A stretch of 64,000 nt of DNA from positions 1-64,000 of the forward strand of contig CAJTEX010000014.1 in NCBI GenBank assembly GCA_910575615.1, in the 5' to 3' direction. The first letter of the stretch is position 1; the number at the start of each line of letters is the position of its first letter. The position numbers were made by a program, and so were the translations under genes. Below the pieces are notes generated by a model, which was not told where the DNA came from, did no database searches, and saw only the letters and a program-made list of their open reading frames with translations. Below are positions 43,216 to 50,834 of this stretch, one piece after another. This DNA comes from Bacteroidales bacterium. Lineage in GTDB: Bacteria > Bacteroidota > Bacteroidia > Bacteroidales > Muribaculaceae.

Positions 43216-44649
43216 ATGAAGCGTCTTAAAGATTCCGACATAATTCCGCTGATTGTCGCCGCCCCCAACATAAGGCAGGCGATTTTCGCCGTACTCCGTG
43301 GAACTGACCGCAAGGAATCGCCACAGGGGAGAGAAATACTCGCCCATATAGACGGTATAGAGGCATGGCTGGCCGGTGAAATATCGGCGGGAATCTTTCA
43401 CTTAACCACATACGGAGAGGAAGAAATCAAGGAAGGCGGGAAGATACGAAAGATTCAATTCCTTTACTCATATTACGAGAAAATCGGTGTTCATGCCATT
43501 ATGAACATCGTCGAGGACCTGACTTTCAAAAGGCTGATAAGGACTACCGCCGCCTCCCTGAAAAACCGAGGTGTCCATGACCTTCTCGGAATCATACGGC
43601 GCGACCTCGCCGCTGACCCCGATAATATGCTTTATGTCTACGAGGACGATATTACCAAATTTTACGAAAGCATATTACAGGATATTATGATGGACGTGTT
43701 GCGTAGGTTTTTCAAGGGCCCGATAATCCTTACTCTGCTGGAGCGATTTGTCAGATTCCTGCCACACGCCCTGAGTATCGGATTACGCTCATCGCAGCAT
43801 TTCGGAAATCTGCTTTTGTCGGTAGCTCTCGACCATTTCCTGAAGTCAGAAAACCGGGTGAAGTATTATTACAGGTATTGCGACGACAAGAGGGTTATAG
43901 ACTGTAACAAGCCGGATTTATGGCACGTTTCCCGGCTGATTGAACAGCGGGTGGAATCCGTGGGGCTGAAAGTCAAACCGAACAAACGGATTTATCCTAT
44001 CTCTGAAGGTATCGACTTTCTCGGTTACAAGATTTACACCGACCATACACGGATTCGCAAAAGGAACAAAGTCAAGGCGGCCCGAAGGCTGCACCGGCTG
44101 AAATCAAAGAGACGCAGGGCGGAAATAATCGCGTCTTTTTACTCGCTCTGTAAACACGCTGACGCGAAACATCTATTTTTCAAAATCACAGGAATAAAAA
44201 TGGCTGATTACCAGAATTTGAAATCTCTGGCGGAACTGGGCATATCAACTTCGCCCGGTGTTCGCCGGAACGGACAGAAAAATTTTGCTTGCCGGAGTGT
44301 GTCGCTTAACGCTCTGGTGGGCACCGCTCTCTGTATTCTTGACTTTCAGACCGACGTGTCGACAAAGTGGTCGCGCAAAGAGTTACGGGAAGCCCGCGAA
44401 GCCGGGGAAACAGACGCGGTGGAGAAATCGAAATATCTTGTATGCGCCCGCGTCATAGTTCCCAATCGCTCGCAGCTTGCCGCGTGCAACCTGACATTGA
44501 AGAAGGGCGACGTGGTGAAGTTCTTTACCGGCTATCCCGATATGTGCGATATTTGCGACGCTCTGAAAGAGAAGGGAATGCTCGGCGAGAACAAGGTGAC
44601 TATGGCACGGAACGCGCAGGGCAATTTCACCGAATATCTTTTCACCTAA
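43216..44649 (+). CDS. DGR reverse transcriptase with long C-terminal extension
   Basis: A 477-residue enzyme. Motif A is DITKFY (Asp145). The DGR-specific IGLRSSQ (188-194, of the GxxxSQ type) is present. The active site is YCDD (221-224), followed by LKVKPNKRIYPISEGIDFLGYK. Thumb/basic helices follow (KRNKVKAARRLHRLKSKRRR). DGR reverse transcriptases usually end about here, but this protein continues for about 150 residues (330-477) with a beta-rich segment (SVSLNALVGTALCILDFQTD; KYLVCARVIVPNRSQLAACN) that might be an OB-like nucleic-acid-binding fold. It copies the TR RNA into adenine-mutated cDNA that replaces VR. Downstream of TR, 11 bp before the next gene. Confidence 0.95.
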   Translation: MKRLKDSDIIPLIVAAPNIRQAIFAVLRGTDRKESPQGREILAHIDGIEAWLAGEISAGIFHLTTYGEEEIKEGGKIRKIQFLYSYYEKIGVHAIMNIVEDLTFKRLIRTTAASLKNRGVHDLLGIIRRDLAADPDNMLYVYEDDITKFYESILQDIMMDVLRRFFKGPIILTLLERFVRFLPHALSIGLRSSQHFGNLLLSVALDHFLKSENRVKYYYRYCDDKRVIDCNKPDLWHVSRLIEQRVESVGLKVKPNKRIYPISEGIDFLGYKIYTDHTRIRKRNKVKAARRLHRLKSKRRRAEIIASFYSLCKHADAKHLFFKITGIKMADYQNLKSLAELGISTSPGVRRNGQKNFACRSVSLNALVGTALCILDFQTDVSTKWSRKELREAREAGETDAVEKSKYLVCARVIVPNRSQLAACNLTLKKGDVVKFFTGYPDMCDICDALKEKGMLGENKVTMARNAQGNFTEYLFT

Positions 44650-44660
44650 AATCCAACAGT

Positions 44661-45134
44661 ATGAATTTTCAGAAAATAAGCTGCTCCGAACATCTGGAGC
44701 CGATAGAGTGTATAAACCCGCGCCGCGACCGCTGGGCCTTCCGCTGGAATCACCACAAGGAGGACGGCGGATGGTTCGCTTTCGAGGCAGTCGCAGACCA
44801 CCGCCCATCCGTCGATGAAATCCGGGAGGTGATAGACGCGCAGATTGACGCGGCCACACAGTCGGATATAATAGAGGGTTTCGAGTGGAACGGTAAGAAA
44901 ATCCGCCTTACCGATACGGCGCAGCGAAATTTCCTTTTCGCGGTTTACTCACTGAATCATACCGGGGAAATAGACCGCGCCCCCTTCGTCGGTCTGCTCG
45001 AAGCCGACACCGACGCGGCGGCAGCCGATGAACTCGGCGATATGGTGGCCGCAATGTGGAAGCACATCAAGGAACACCGAGAGCGGGGCAGACAGGCGAA
45101 GGAGGCGGTGGATTGCTCCGTTTACGTATTATAG
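44661..45134 (+). CDS. Tail-fibre-assembly-like protein (DUF4376-like)
   Basis: A 157-residue acidic protein from ATG 44661. The C-terminal region (EWNGKKIRLTDTAQRNFLFA, then DELGDMVAAMWKHIKEHRER) follows the DUF4376 pattern often encoded next to phage tail fibres, where it may act as a fibre chaperone. Charge and composition argue against it being an Avd-type DGR accessory protein, which would be basic and a four-helix bundle. Its end overlaps the integrase gene on the other strand by 6 bp. Confidence 0.5.
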   Translation: MNFQKISCSEHLEPIECINPRRDRWAFRWNHHKEDGGWFAFEAVADHRPSVDEIREVIDAQIDAATQSDIIEGFEWNGKKIRLTDTAQRNFLFAVYSLNHTGEIDRAPFVGLLEADTDAAAADELGDMVAAMWKHIKEHRERGRQAKEAVDCSVYVL

Positions 45135-46283
45135 CATATCATCGAAGGCAGAGACACCGGCGACCCGGCTATCTTTCATTATGTGGGCGTAAATCATCGT
45201 CGTGCTGATTTGCGTATGGCCCAACAGTTTTGAAAGTGTGCCGAGGTCTCCGTTGTTCTTTTTGTAATACAGTGTTGCAAACGTGTGCCGGGCTGATTTC
45301 GCGCTGACAGCCTTGTTAATGCCTATCCGTCGGCAGATTCGTTTTATTATGCGGTTGAAGGCCTGGTCGGTAGGCAAGTGGCGGAACAGCGGCCCGCGCA
45401 GTCTTCCTTCCTTGTAGTATTCCACAAGTTTAGCCGCCGGAACTGACAGCGGCATATTTACGCGGGTCCGGGTCTTTATGCGGGTGTAGTGTATTTCGCC
45501 GCCGTGAATCTGCTCTATTTGGAGACTTCGAGCGTCGGAGATATGCATCGCAGTGAAGCACATGAAGAGAAAGAAGCGCAGCACGTCGGTTTCGCCTTCA
45601 TCGAGTTTGTCGGAGCGGAACACACCGATTAGCGCATTTAATTCGTCCTCGGTAAGAAAAACAACAATCGGGTCGGCCTGTGGAATCCTGTACACCTCGA
45701 ACGGATTGTTTTTTACCTTACCGGCTCTCATCGCGGCGTAGTAGTGCATACGGATTACACACATATTTTTGCGGATTGTACCGGGGTTGTTGTTGTGTTT
45801 GTCGCGCAGATAGGCGGCATATACGCGCAGCCAGTCGGGTGTTATCTCGGCAATCTGGAGCCGTGGGTTATAGGATTCCAGTTTGCGCAGTGCGGCGGCA
45901 TGGTGTCGCATTGTTTCGGGCTGGAGGGCGGTTTTCAATGCCTCCAAGTGCCGCCGGGCATACTCGATAAAGTTCATTGTCTCGCCGGGTCTACGATACA
46001 GGGCCAGAAAACTGTCTTTCGTCAGGGTCTCGCCTGTCAGACGCGCCCGCACAAGAATGTCGGATATTTTCGCTTTTGTGTTGGAAATGATAAGATTCCA
46101 GTCTTTAACTTGCTGACCGCGCCCACGGACGCGCTCGGCTGTCTCATCCCATTCTGCGGAAGTTACCGCAATGTCAAGGGGGAGGCGGATTTTTATCCGC
46201 TCGATGTTCAGGACGGCATACAGGGCCGCCCGGCCGTCGGCGCGTTCGCTTTCGTTGCGCCGCCTGATTGTTACTTTCGCCAT
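45129..46283 (-). CDS. int: Tyrosine integrase of the prophage
   Basis: A 384-residue recombinase using ATG 46283 (MAKVTIRRRNESERADGRAA); the frame is open further back, with an ATG at 46313, but the arm-like repeats overlap that region. Arm-binding domain about 1-90, core-binding SAM-like domain about 100-190 (FIEYARRHLEALKTALQPET), catalytic domain after 195. Catalytic residues seen: Arg in ISDARSL, Arg-His in KSARHTFATL, His in LLGHTQISTT and the nucleophile Tyr in MIYAHI. The usual His of HxxR is Lys, as in many Bacteroidetes integrases. It should recombine at the tRNA-Phe 3' end. Confidence 0.93.
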   Translation of the reverse strand: MAKVTIRRRNESERADGRAALYAVLNIERIKIRLPLDIAVTSAEWDETAERVRGRGQQVKDWNLIISNTKAKISDILVRARLTGETLTKDSFLALYRRPGETMNFIEYARRHLEALKTALQPETMRHHAAALRKLESYNPRLQIAEITPDWLRVYAAYLRDKHNNNPGTIRKNMCVIRMHYYAAMRAGKVKNNPFEVYRIPQADPIVVFLTEDELNALIGVFRSDKLDEGETDVLRFFLFMCFTAMHISDARSLQIEQIHGGEIHYTRIKTRTRVNMPLSVPAAKLVEYYKEGRLRGPLFRHLPTDQAFNRIIKRICRRIGINKAVSAKSARHTFATLYYKKNNGDLGTLSKLLGHTQISTTMIYAHIMKDSRVAGVSAFDDML

Positions 46284-46290
46284 TTTTCGG

Positions 46291-46367
46291 TGTGCCAACT
46301 TTTGAGCCGACATTTTTTGTAACACGCTGATTATCAAAAACCGCTGTGCCTACATTTGTGCCGACGG
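46291..46367. promoter_or_regulatory. Candidate integrase arm-type sites, right
   Basis: Variants of the left-end motif: TGTGCCAACTTTT (46291), GAGCCGACATTTTT (46304), TGTGCCTACATTT (46345) and TGTGCCGACGG (46357), all upstream of the integrase start. They match the pair at 373-396. Binding here could also autoregulate the integrase. Confidence 0.55.
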
Positions 46368-46455
46368 ATTATTAAAAATTGACTACTGACGGGCGTAAGT
46401 AAAACGTTAGTAATCTGTTATTTACAACAAAACCCCACCGAGTGGTGGGGTTGTC
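46368..46455. other. Gap between arm sites and attR
   Basis: AT-rich non-coding stretch. AACCCCACC near 46432 and GGTGGGGTT at 46444-46452 form a hairpin that can terminate transcription in either direction just before the tRNA 3' end. Confidence 0.4.
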
Positions 46456-46531
46456 TGGTGGTGCCACCAGGAATCGAACCGGGGACACAAGGATTTTCAG
46501 TCCTTTGCTCTACCAACTGAGCTATGGCACC
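46456..46531 (-). tRNA. tRNA-Phe (anticodon GAA)
   Basis: A 76-nt cloverleaf on the minus strand with 3' CCA encoded. The acceptor GGTGCCA (46531 downwards) pairs with TGGCACC; the D-arm has AGCTCAGTTGGTAGAGC; the anticodon loop CTGAAAA places GAA at 46498-46496; the T-arm has GGTTCGATTCC. The prophage is integrated at its 3' end and leaves it intact. A TACCTTTGC -7 box lies at 46592-46584. Confidence 0.95.
46458..46471. other. attR: right copy of the attachment core
   Basis: GTGGTGCCACCAGG, identical to 319-332, forming the 3' acceptor/T-arm edge of tRNA-Phe. The integrase gene lies 175 bp away, the usual arrangement. Confidence 0.8.
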
Positions 46532-46583
46532 GTGAAATGGAGCAGGGAGCGCTTATTTGAGAGGCTTTCTCCGTTTCAGCGAT

Positions 46584-46592
46584 GCAAAGGTA
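46584..46592 (-). promoter_or_regulatory. -7 box of the tRNA-Phe promoter
   Basis: TACCTTTGC on the minus strand, 53 bp before the first tRNA base, a good Bacteroidota -7 element. Confidence 0.6.
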
Positions 46593-47033
46593 GGGAGTTT
46601 TTTTGAATTGGCCAAATGTTTTTGTGATTTTTTTGCGAGATTTTTTTCACAGATGCTCAAAAAGATACTCAAAACATACGTTCCGACGCTGAAAGGCATA
46701 CGTTTGTGTGCTAAAAATCCTGCTAAAATCCTGTTAAAATCCTGTCCAAAATCATGCTCAGAAACGCTGGTCTGCAAAAGATGCTTTTGTGATGGAGGTC
46801 CTCATTTGACCATACGGCCGTAATCGGGGTGGCCTGCCGCTACGATGCCCGAAATTTTGCCGTGGCCAAATCCAGGGGGGGTGGTCCATGTAGAAGGAGG
46901 CGTTAAGGAATTAGGATGGCGGCCGGCAATGTTTCCGTAATCGGGGTATATGCAGGCGTAATTCGGGTTATCCCTCCCAGCTCTTTTAATGCTAATTTTG
47001 CGTCGTAAAACGACTTTAACCCGATATATTTTT
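46593..47033. other. Intergenic region between tRNA-Phe and the hydrolase gene
   Basis: No convincing gene in about 440 bp. CGTAATCGGGG occurs at about 46819 and 46938, with a variant CGTAATTCGGG near 46960: dispersed short repeats of unknown meaning. A TAATTTTGC -7 box (46993-47001) serves the gene at 47034. Confidence 0.5.
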
Positions 47034-48101
47034 ATGAACAGGCCACTCTCGATCCTGATAATCGCTTCTGCGTCACTTGTGGCAGTCAATGCCCAGAACA
47101 ACAACATCACCGATATGGAAAATCTCGTACTTACCTCAGAATGGGACAAGACCTTCTCCAAGAGCGACAATGTTAATCACCGGAAAGTGACATTCACCAA
47201 CCGTTACGGAATCACTCTCGCCGCCGACATGTACAGCCCCAAGAACGCGCCGGCACAGTTGCCGGCTATAGCCGTCTGTGGCCCTTTCGGTGCGGTGAAG
47301 GAACAGTGTTCAGGCATTTATGCCCAGGAGATGGCCGAGCGCGGTTTTGTGACTCTCGCTTTCGACCCCTCTTTCACGGGTGAAAGCGGCGGCATGCCCC
47401 GCTACACCACTTCCCCTGACATCAACACGGAAGACTTCTGTGCGGCCGTCGATTTCCTCGTCACGAATCCGGCTGTCAACCCCGAGGCTGTCGGCGTGCT
47501 GGGCATCTGCGGCTGGGGCGGCCTCGCCATAAACGCCGCTGCCGCCGATCCCCGCATCAAGGCAACTGTGGCTTCTACGATGTATGACATGAGCCGTGTG
47601 AGTGCCAACGGGTATTTTGACAGTGCCGACACTCCCGAAGACCGCGACAGCCTCCGCGCCGTGCTTGCCTCGCAGCGCACAGAAGATTTCCGCAACGCCT
47701 CGCCCCAGCTTGGCGGCGGGGTGCCCGATGAGCTTCCCGAAGACGCACCCCGCTTCCTGCGCGACTATCATGACTATTACAAGACTCCGAGAGGCTACCA
47801 CCCCCGGTCGCTCAACTTAAACGGAGGCCGCACTGCCACATCTCCCATCCCCTGGATTAATTTCCCCCTGATGAGCCGGGCCGGGGAAATCGAGAATGCC
47901 GTGATGATAATCCATGGCGAGAAAGCCCATTCTTTCTATTTCGGCAGCGACGCCTACAAACAACTGACCGTCATCCCCGGCCACGAAAACAACAAACTTT
48001 TCATGGTCATACCCGGCGCGAGCCATACCGACCTTTACGACCAGAAAGATGTGATTCCCTTCGATGCCCTCGAACGTTTCTTCAACGAATATCTGAAATA
48101 G
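47034..48101 (+). CDS. Secreted alpha/beta hydrolase with cysteine nucleophile
   Basis: A 355-residue protein; ATG 47034 gives a signal peptide (NRPLSILIIASASLVAVNAQ). Alpha/beta-hydrolase fold: oxyanion region AVCGPFGAVKEQCSG, nucleophile elbow GICGWGG (Cys in place of Ser, as in dienelactone hydrolases) and catalytic His in GASHTDLYD. The large mid-region resembles secreted acyl/dienelactone-type hydrolases common in Bacteroidales. Substrate unknown; probably periplasmic or surface. It is first after the tRNA and ends at a bidirectional hairpin. Confidence 0.75.
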   Translation: MNRPLSILIIASASLVAVNAQNNNITDMENLVLTSEWDKTFSKSDNVNHRKVTFTNRYGITLAADMYSPKNAPAQLPAIAVCGPFGAVKEQCSGIYAQEMAERGFVTLAFDPSFTGESGGMPRYTTSPDINTEDFCAAVDFLVTNPAVNPEAVGVLGICGWGGLAINAAAADPRIKATVASTMYDMSRVSANGYFDSADTPEDRDSLRAVLASQRTEDFRNASPQLGGGVPDELPEDAPRFLRDYHDYYKTPRGYHPRSLNLNGGRTATSPIPWINFPLMSRAGEIENAVMIIHGEKAHSFYFGSDAYKQLTVIPGHENNKLFMVIPGASHTDLYDQKDVIPFDALERFFNEYLK

Positions 48102-48143
48102 CACCTGTCTTCCCCGCCTCCACTAAGGCCATGACGAGACGCG

Positions 48144-48188
48144 GCAGCGCCGGGCGAAACGTCATCTGATGTTTCCGCCCGGCGCTGC
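48144..48188. terminator. Bidirectional hairpin between convergent genes
   Basis: A perfect 13-bp stem GCAGCGCCGGGCG (48144-48156) / CGCCCGGCGCTGC (48176-48188) lies between the converging hydrolase and flavin reductase genes. It lacks a T-run but is placed as a shared terminator. Confidence 0.65.
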
Positions 48189-48216
48189 TGACAGTCAAGA
48201 CTTCTGCCTTGACGCT

Positions 48217-48780
48217 TTATTTCAACTCCTTGCCGTCAGAGAAAGCATTCCCGACCCTCTCGCCCAGGGCAACATACCCATTGTGAACCGGGTCAAAGGT
48301 TATGAGCCGCATCTTCTCCACATCAGGCTTGCCATCCTCAGCCAGAAACCTCTCGTCACAGACAATGTTCACGATTTCGGCTATGATGTAATATCCCGAC
48401 TCCGATTCATAAAGCTTCTCCTTGATCCGGCACTCCATCGTCATCGGGAAACAGTCAAACACCGGAGCCTCGACATTTTCACCCTTCGTCGCCCTCCAGC
48501 CGGTGTTCGCGATTTTATCGGGGTGGGTCTTGGCGCTCACTATACCTACATAGTCAGAGGCCACAAGCGTGTCAACCGTGGCGAAACCGACCGTGAAATC
48601 CTTGCAACGGTTGAGGTTCTCCGTTGTGGCATGCGCCCCCATCGAAATCATGATCTCATTCACGTCCCACTGGCCGCCCCAGGCAGCGTTCATCGCGTTA
48701 GGACTCCCATCGGCATTGTATGTGCCGATAATCAACACAGGCTGAGGAAGCATCCACGCCTTGGGTTTGAAATTCTTCAT
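48217..48780 (-). CDS. Flavin reductase-like FMN-binding protein
   Basis: A 187-residue protein; the start at 48780 was chosen because MKNFKPKAWMLPQPVLIIGT is the typical beginning of this family. The split-barrel flavin fold follows, with GTYNADGSPNAMNAAWGGQW and SDYVGIVSAKTHPDKI. Members use NAD(P)H to reduce FMN or act as flavoenzymes of unknown substrate. Stands alone on the minus strand. Confidence 0.8.
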   Translation of the reverse strand: MKNFKPKAWMLPQPVLIIGTYNADGSPNAMNAAWGGQWDVNEIMISMGAHATTENLNRCKDFTVGFATVDTLVASDYVGIVSAKTHPDKIANTGWRATKGENVEAPVFDCFPMTMECRIKEKLYESESGYYIIAEIVNIVCDERFLAEDGKPDVEKMRLITFDPVHNGYVALGERVGNAFSDGKELK

Positions 48781-49126
48781 ATCACAGATATTTTTAGGTG
48801 AAAATATGCAACTGTAAACATCAGCATGCCCCCTGAGGTTCATTGCCCCAGGCAACTAAAGGGGCTCTGGTCAAAGTTAGCCAAATTCCCCGGACTGTGC
48901 AACCCCCAGGCTATCCTCCACGAGGTCTGCCGGCGGGTTGCCGTTCTCATTGATATTTCGTAATTTTGATGCGCGGCAGGTATGTGGTGTCTTATTCAGA
49001 TATGGGCTGGCCAGGCAAGACCCGTGTCAAAATCATAAACGGCAACAAAATAGACGCATACGAGCGTGTGATGCCCTGACGATATGATTGGGCCATGTCG
49101 CCGGCCGATGACTACGGTATGCCGGC
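48781..49126. other. Intergenic region without a supported gene
   Basis: About 345 bp. A 36-codon frame at 48969-49079 follows a TAATTTTG box directly but has no leader or family support. Nothing else recognisable. Confidence 0.4.
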
Positions 49127-50023
49127 TCAGTTGAGCTGGAGCCGGTATTCCCTCGGAGTGCTGCCGGTCTGGTTCTTGAAAAACCTGATGAAATGCTGCG
49201 GGTGCTGGAAACCAAGCTGCTCGGCAATCTGCTTGGTGCTTAGGCCCGGATTCAGCAACGCGTTCTTGGCGTGATTTGTCATCTTGAGCTGGATATACTC
49301 CTGGGCCGTCTTGCCCGTCTCCTGCTTCACCAGGTCGCCGAAATAGTTTGGCGAAAGACATATCTTGTCGGCGAAATACCTCACTGTCGGCCGGCCGTCT
49401 GTCATCCCGCGCCCGCTGTCGAGATATTCGTCGACCAGCTGCTCAAACTTGCCGATGACATTGTGGTTAAGCTCCTCGCGGGTCACAAACTGACGCTCGT
49501 AGAAGCGCATGCAGTAATTCAGCATCACCTCGATGTTGGATACAATCAGCGATTTCGAGAACTTGTCAATAGGATGTTGCAGCTCACGGGCTATTTTAGC
49601 CATATAATCCTGCAATATCAGTCGCTCCTCAGTCGAGAGATGCAGAGCCTCGTTTGAGGCGTAGGAGAAAAACGAGTACTGCTTGATTTTCTGCCCTAAT
49701 GGAGTACGGAGCAGAAAGTCAGGGTGAAACAGCAGTCCCACCGCCTCCGGCACCGGGCCATCCTCAATCCGGTGTATTTCCACAGTCTGGCCCGGCGCGA
49801 AACTCACCACCGTCTCGTCGTCGAAGTCATAGGTCGTCTTGCCGTAGTTTATCTTGCAACCCGTGGTCTTTTTCAGGAAAAGCGAATAAAAACCGAAGTG
49901 CATGCAATGGTTGGGCTGCGACACAGTCTTGTCAAACCTGACTATGCCGACAAGCGGATGCCGCGTCTCAAAACCGAAATACCGGTTGTATTTCTCAATG
50001 GTGTCTGCCTCGTAGATTTCCAT
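49127..50023 (-). CDS. AraC-family transcriptional regulator
   Basis: A 298-residue protein from ATG 50023, which follows a TATATTTGC -7 box (50047-50039 on the minus strand). Residues about 1-185 form a cupin-like sensing domain (VVSFAPGQTVEIHRI). The C-terminal 100 residues are a double helix-turn-helix of AraC type (ICLSPNYFGDLVKQETGKTA; LSTKQIAEQLGFQHPQHFIR). Ligand and targets are not evident; the next gene on either side is not obviously metabolic. Confidence 0.85.
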   Translation of the reverse strand: MEIYEADTIEKYNRYFGFETRHPLVGIVRFDKTVSQPNHCMHFGFYSLFLKKTTGCKINYGKTTYDFDDETVVSFAPGQTVEIHRIEDGPVPEAVGLLFHPDFLLRTPLGQKIKQYSFFSYASNEALHLSTEERLILQDYMAKIARELQHPIDKFSKSLIVSNIEVMLNYCMRFYERQFVTREELNHNVIGKFEQLVDEYLDSGRGMTDGRPTVRYFADKICLSPNYFGDLVKQETGKTAQEYIQLKMTNHAKNALLNPGLSTKQIAEQLGFQHPQHFIRFFKNQTGSTPREYRLQLN

Positions 50024-50147
50024 ATCCGGGATTTTTCTGCAAATATAATGACAATGGTCCATCCGGCAAAGCCCGTGGCCGAAAGTCAGGTAATCAGGGT
50101 GCATCCATCCGTAACAATGGTTGCTCCCTCCAGGCCTGGCCGCCGGG

Positions 50148-50834
50148 TCACATCCTGGCCGCCAGCTTGTAGCCGACCCCGCGCACATTCAGCAGCTCAA
50201 GCGAGGCTGACCTCGACAGGTATTTGCGCAGCTTGTAGATGAATCCGTGCAGGCGGTTGAGATTGTTGTAGTCATCATTCTGCCAGATGCGGTACATAAG
50301 CGTCTTCGCCTCCACCACCTCATTGGGGTGGCGAAACAGTTCGTCGATTATTACCGCCTCTGTGTGGGAAAGCTCCACAGGATCCCCTCCGACCAGCAGA
50401 CGCTGCGACGCGAAATCAAGCCTGCAATCCCCCACAGTCAGGTCAGTGTCTTCGGCGCAACCCGGGCGGTTGCGTTTCAGCAGCGCCCTTATGCGCACCA
50501 CCAGCTCGAGTATCTGGAACGGCTTGCGGATATAATCATTGGCTCCCAGCTCAAACCCCTTGACCACATCGTCAAGGGCCGTGCGGGCCGTCAGGAAAAG
50601 CACCGGCACAGCCGGAGAGGTAAGGCGTATGAGCCTCACCATCTCGAATCCGTCCATCCGCGGCATCATCACATCGGCTACCACGATGTCTGCCCCGGAT
50701 TCCCTGAAACGCTCAAGGCCGGCCTCGCCGTTGGATGCGCACACCACATCGAATCCCTCACGCTTCAACGCGTCCTCGACGATAAACGACAGCGTCGCGT
50801 CATCCTCCACCAGCAATATCTTCTCCTTGCTCAT
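50148..50834 (-). CDS. OmpR-family response regulator (RprY-like)
   Basis: A 228-residue protein. Receiver domain: KILLVEDDAT with the acidic pocket, phospho-acceptor Asp in IVVADVMMPRMDG (about residue 54), and Lys in YIRKPFQ. Winged-helix effector: LSHTEAVIIDELFRHPNEVV, ending in RGVGYKL. Start overlaps the kinase stop by 4 bp. It likely binds the 10-bp direct repeats upstream of the divergent lipoprotein gene. Confidence 0.9.
   Translation of the reverse strand: MSKEKILLVEDDATLSFIVEDALKREGFDVVCASNGEAGLERFRESGADIVVADVMMPRMDGFEMVRLIRLTSPAVPVLFLTARTALDDVVKGFELGANDYIRKPFQILELVVRIRALLKRNRPGCAEDTDLTVGDCRLDFASQRLLVGGDPVELSHTEAVIIDELFRHPNEVVEAKTLMYRIWQNDDYNNLNRLHGFIYKLRKYLSRSASLELLNVRGVGYKLAARM

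Larger units (their letters stand above)
42606..44649 (+). mobile_element. Diversity-generating retroelement (VR, TR, reverse transcriptase)
   Basis: The cassette order is VR at the 3' end of the target, a 168-bp gap, TR, a 208-bp spacer and the reverse transcriptase, all on the plus strand. No Avd-sized basic helical gene occurs between VR and the reverse transcriptase or directly after it; the next gene (44661) encodes an acidic tail-assembly-like protein. The element diversifies the phage receptor-binding protein, letting lysogen-released phage change host range. Confidence 0.93.
319..46471. mobile_element. Integrated tailed temperate phage (about 46 kb) carrying a DGR
   Basis: The boundaries are a 14-bp direct repeat, GTGGTGCCACCAGG, at 319-332 and 46458-46471; the right copy is the 3' end of tRNA-Phe. 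Inside are integrase, repressor, primase-helicase, methyltransferases, capsid protease, capsid, terminase, portal, lysozyme, tape measure and a very large receptor-binding protein, so the element looks complete for head, tail, lysis and lysogeny. The tape measure implies a tailed virion with a long tail. Two lesions are visible: a premature stop in a methyltransferase (6066-6068) and a probable frameshift at an A8 run (15079-15086). Neither hits an obviously essential structural gene, so the phage may still be inducible. Confidence 0.92.

Noticed and set aside
44661-45134. Avd-type DGR accessory protein
   Set aside because: The product is acidic and matches a tail-assembly-like pattern; Avd proteins are small, basic and form a four-helix bundle.
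46553-46823. Short frames on both strands next to tRNA-Phe
   Set aside because: They overlap the tRNA promoter region, have phenylalanine/lysine-rich low-complexity translations and no conserved features.
48169-48801. 210-codon plus-strand frame opposite the flavin reductase
   Set aside because: The minus-strand protein matches a clear enzyme family over its full length, so this is its shadow.
48969-49079. 36-codon frame right after a TAATTTTG box
   Set aside because: The box would leave no leader; peptide has no recognisable feature. Possible but unsupported.
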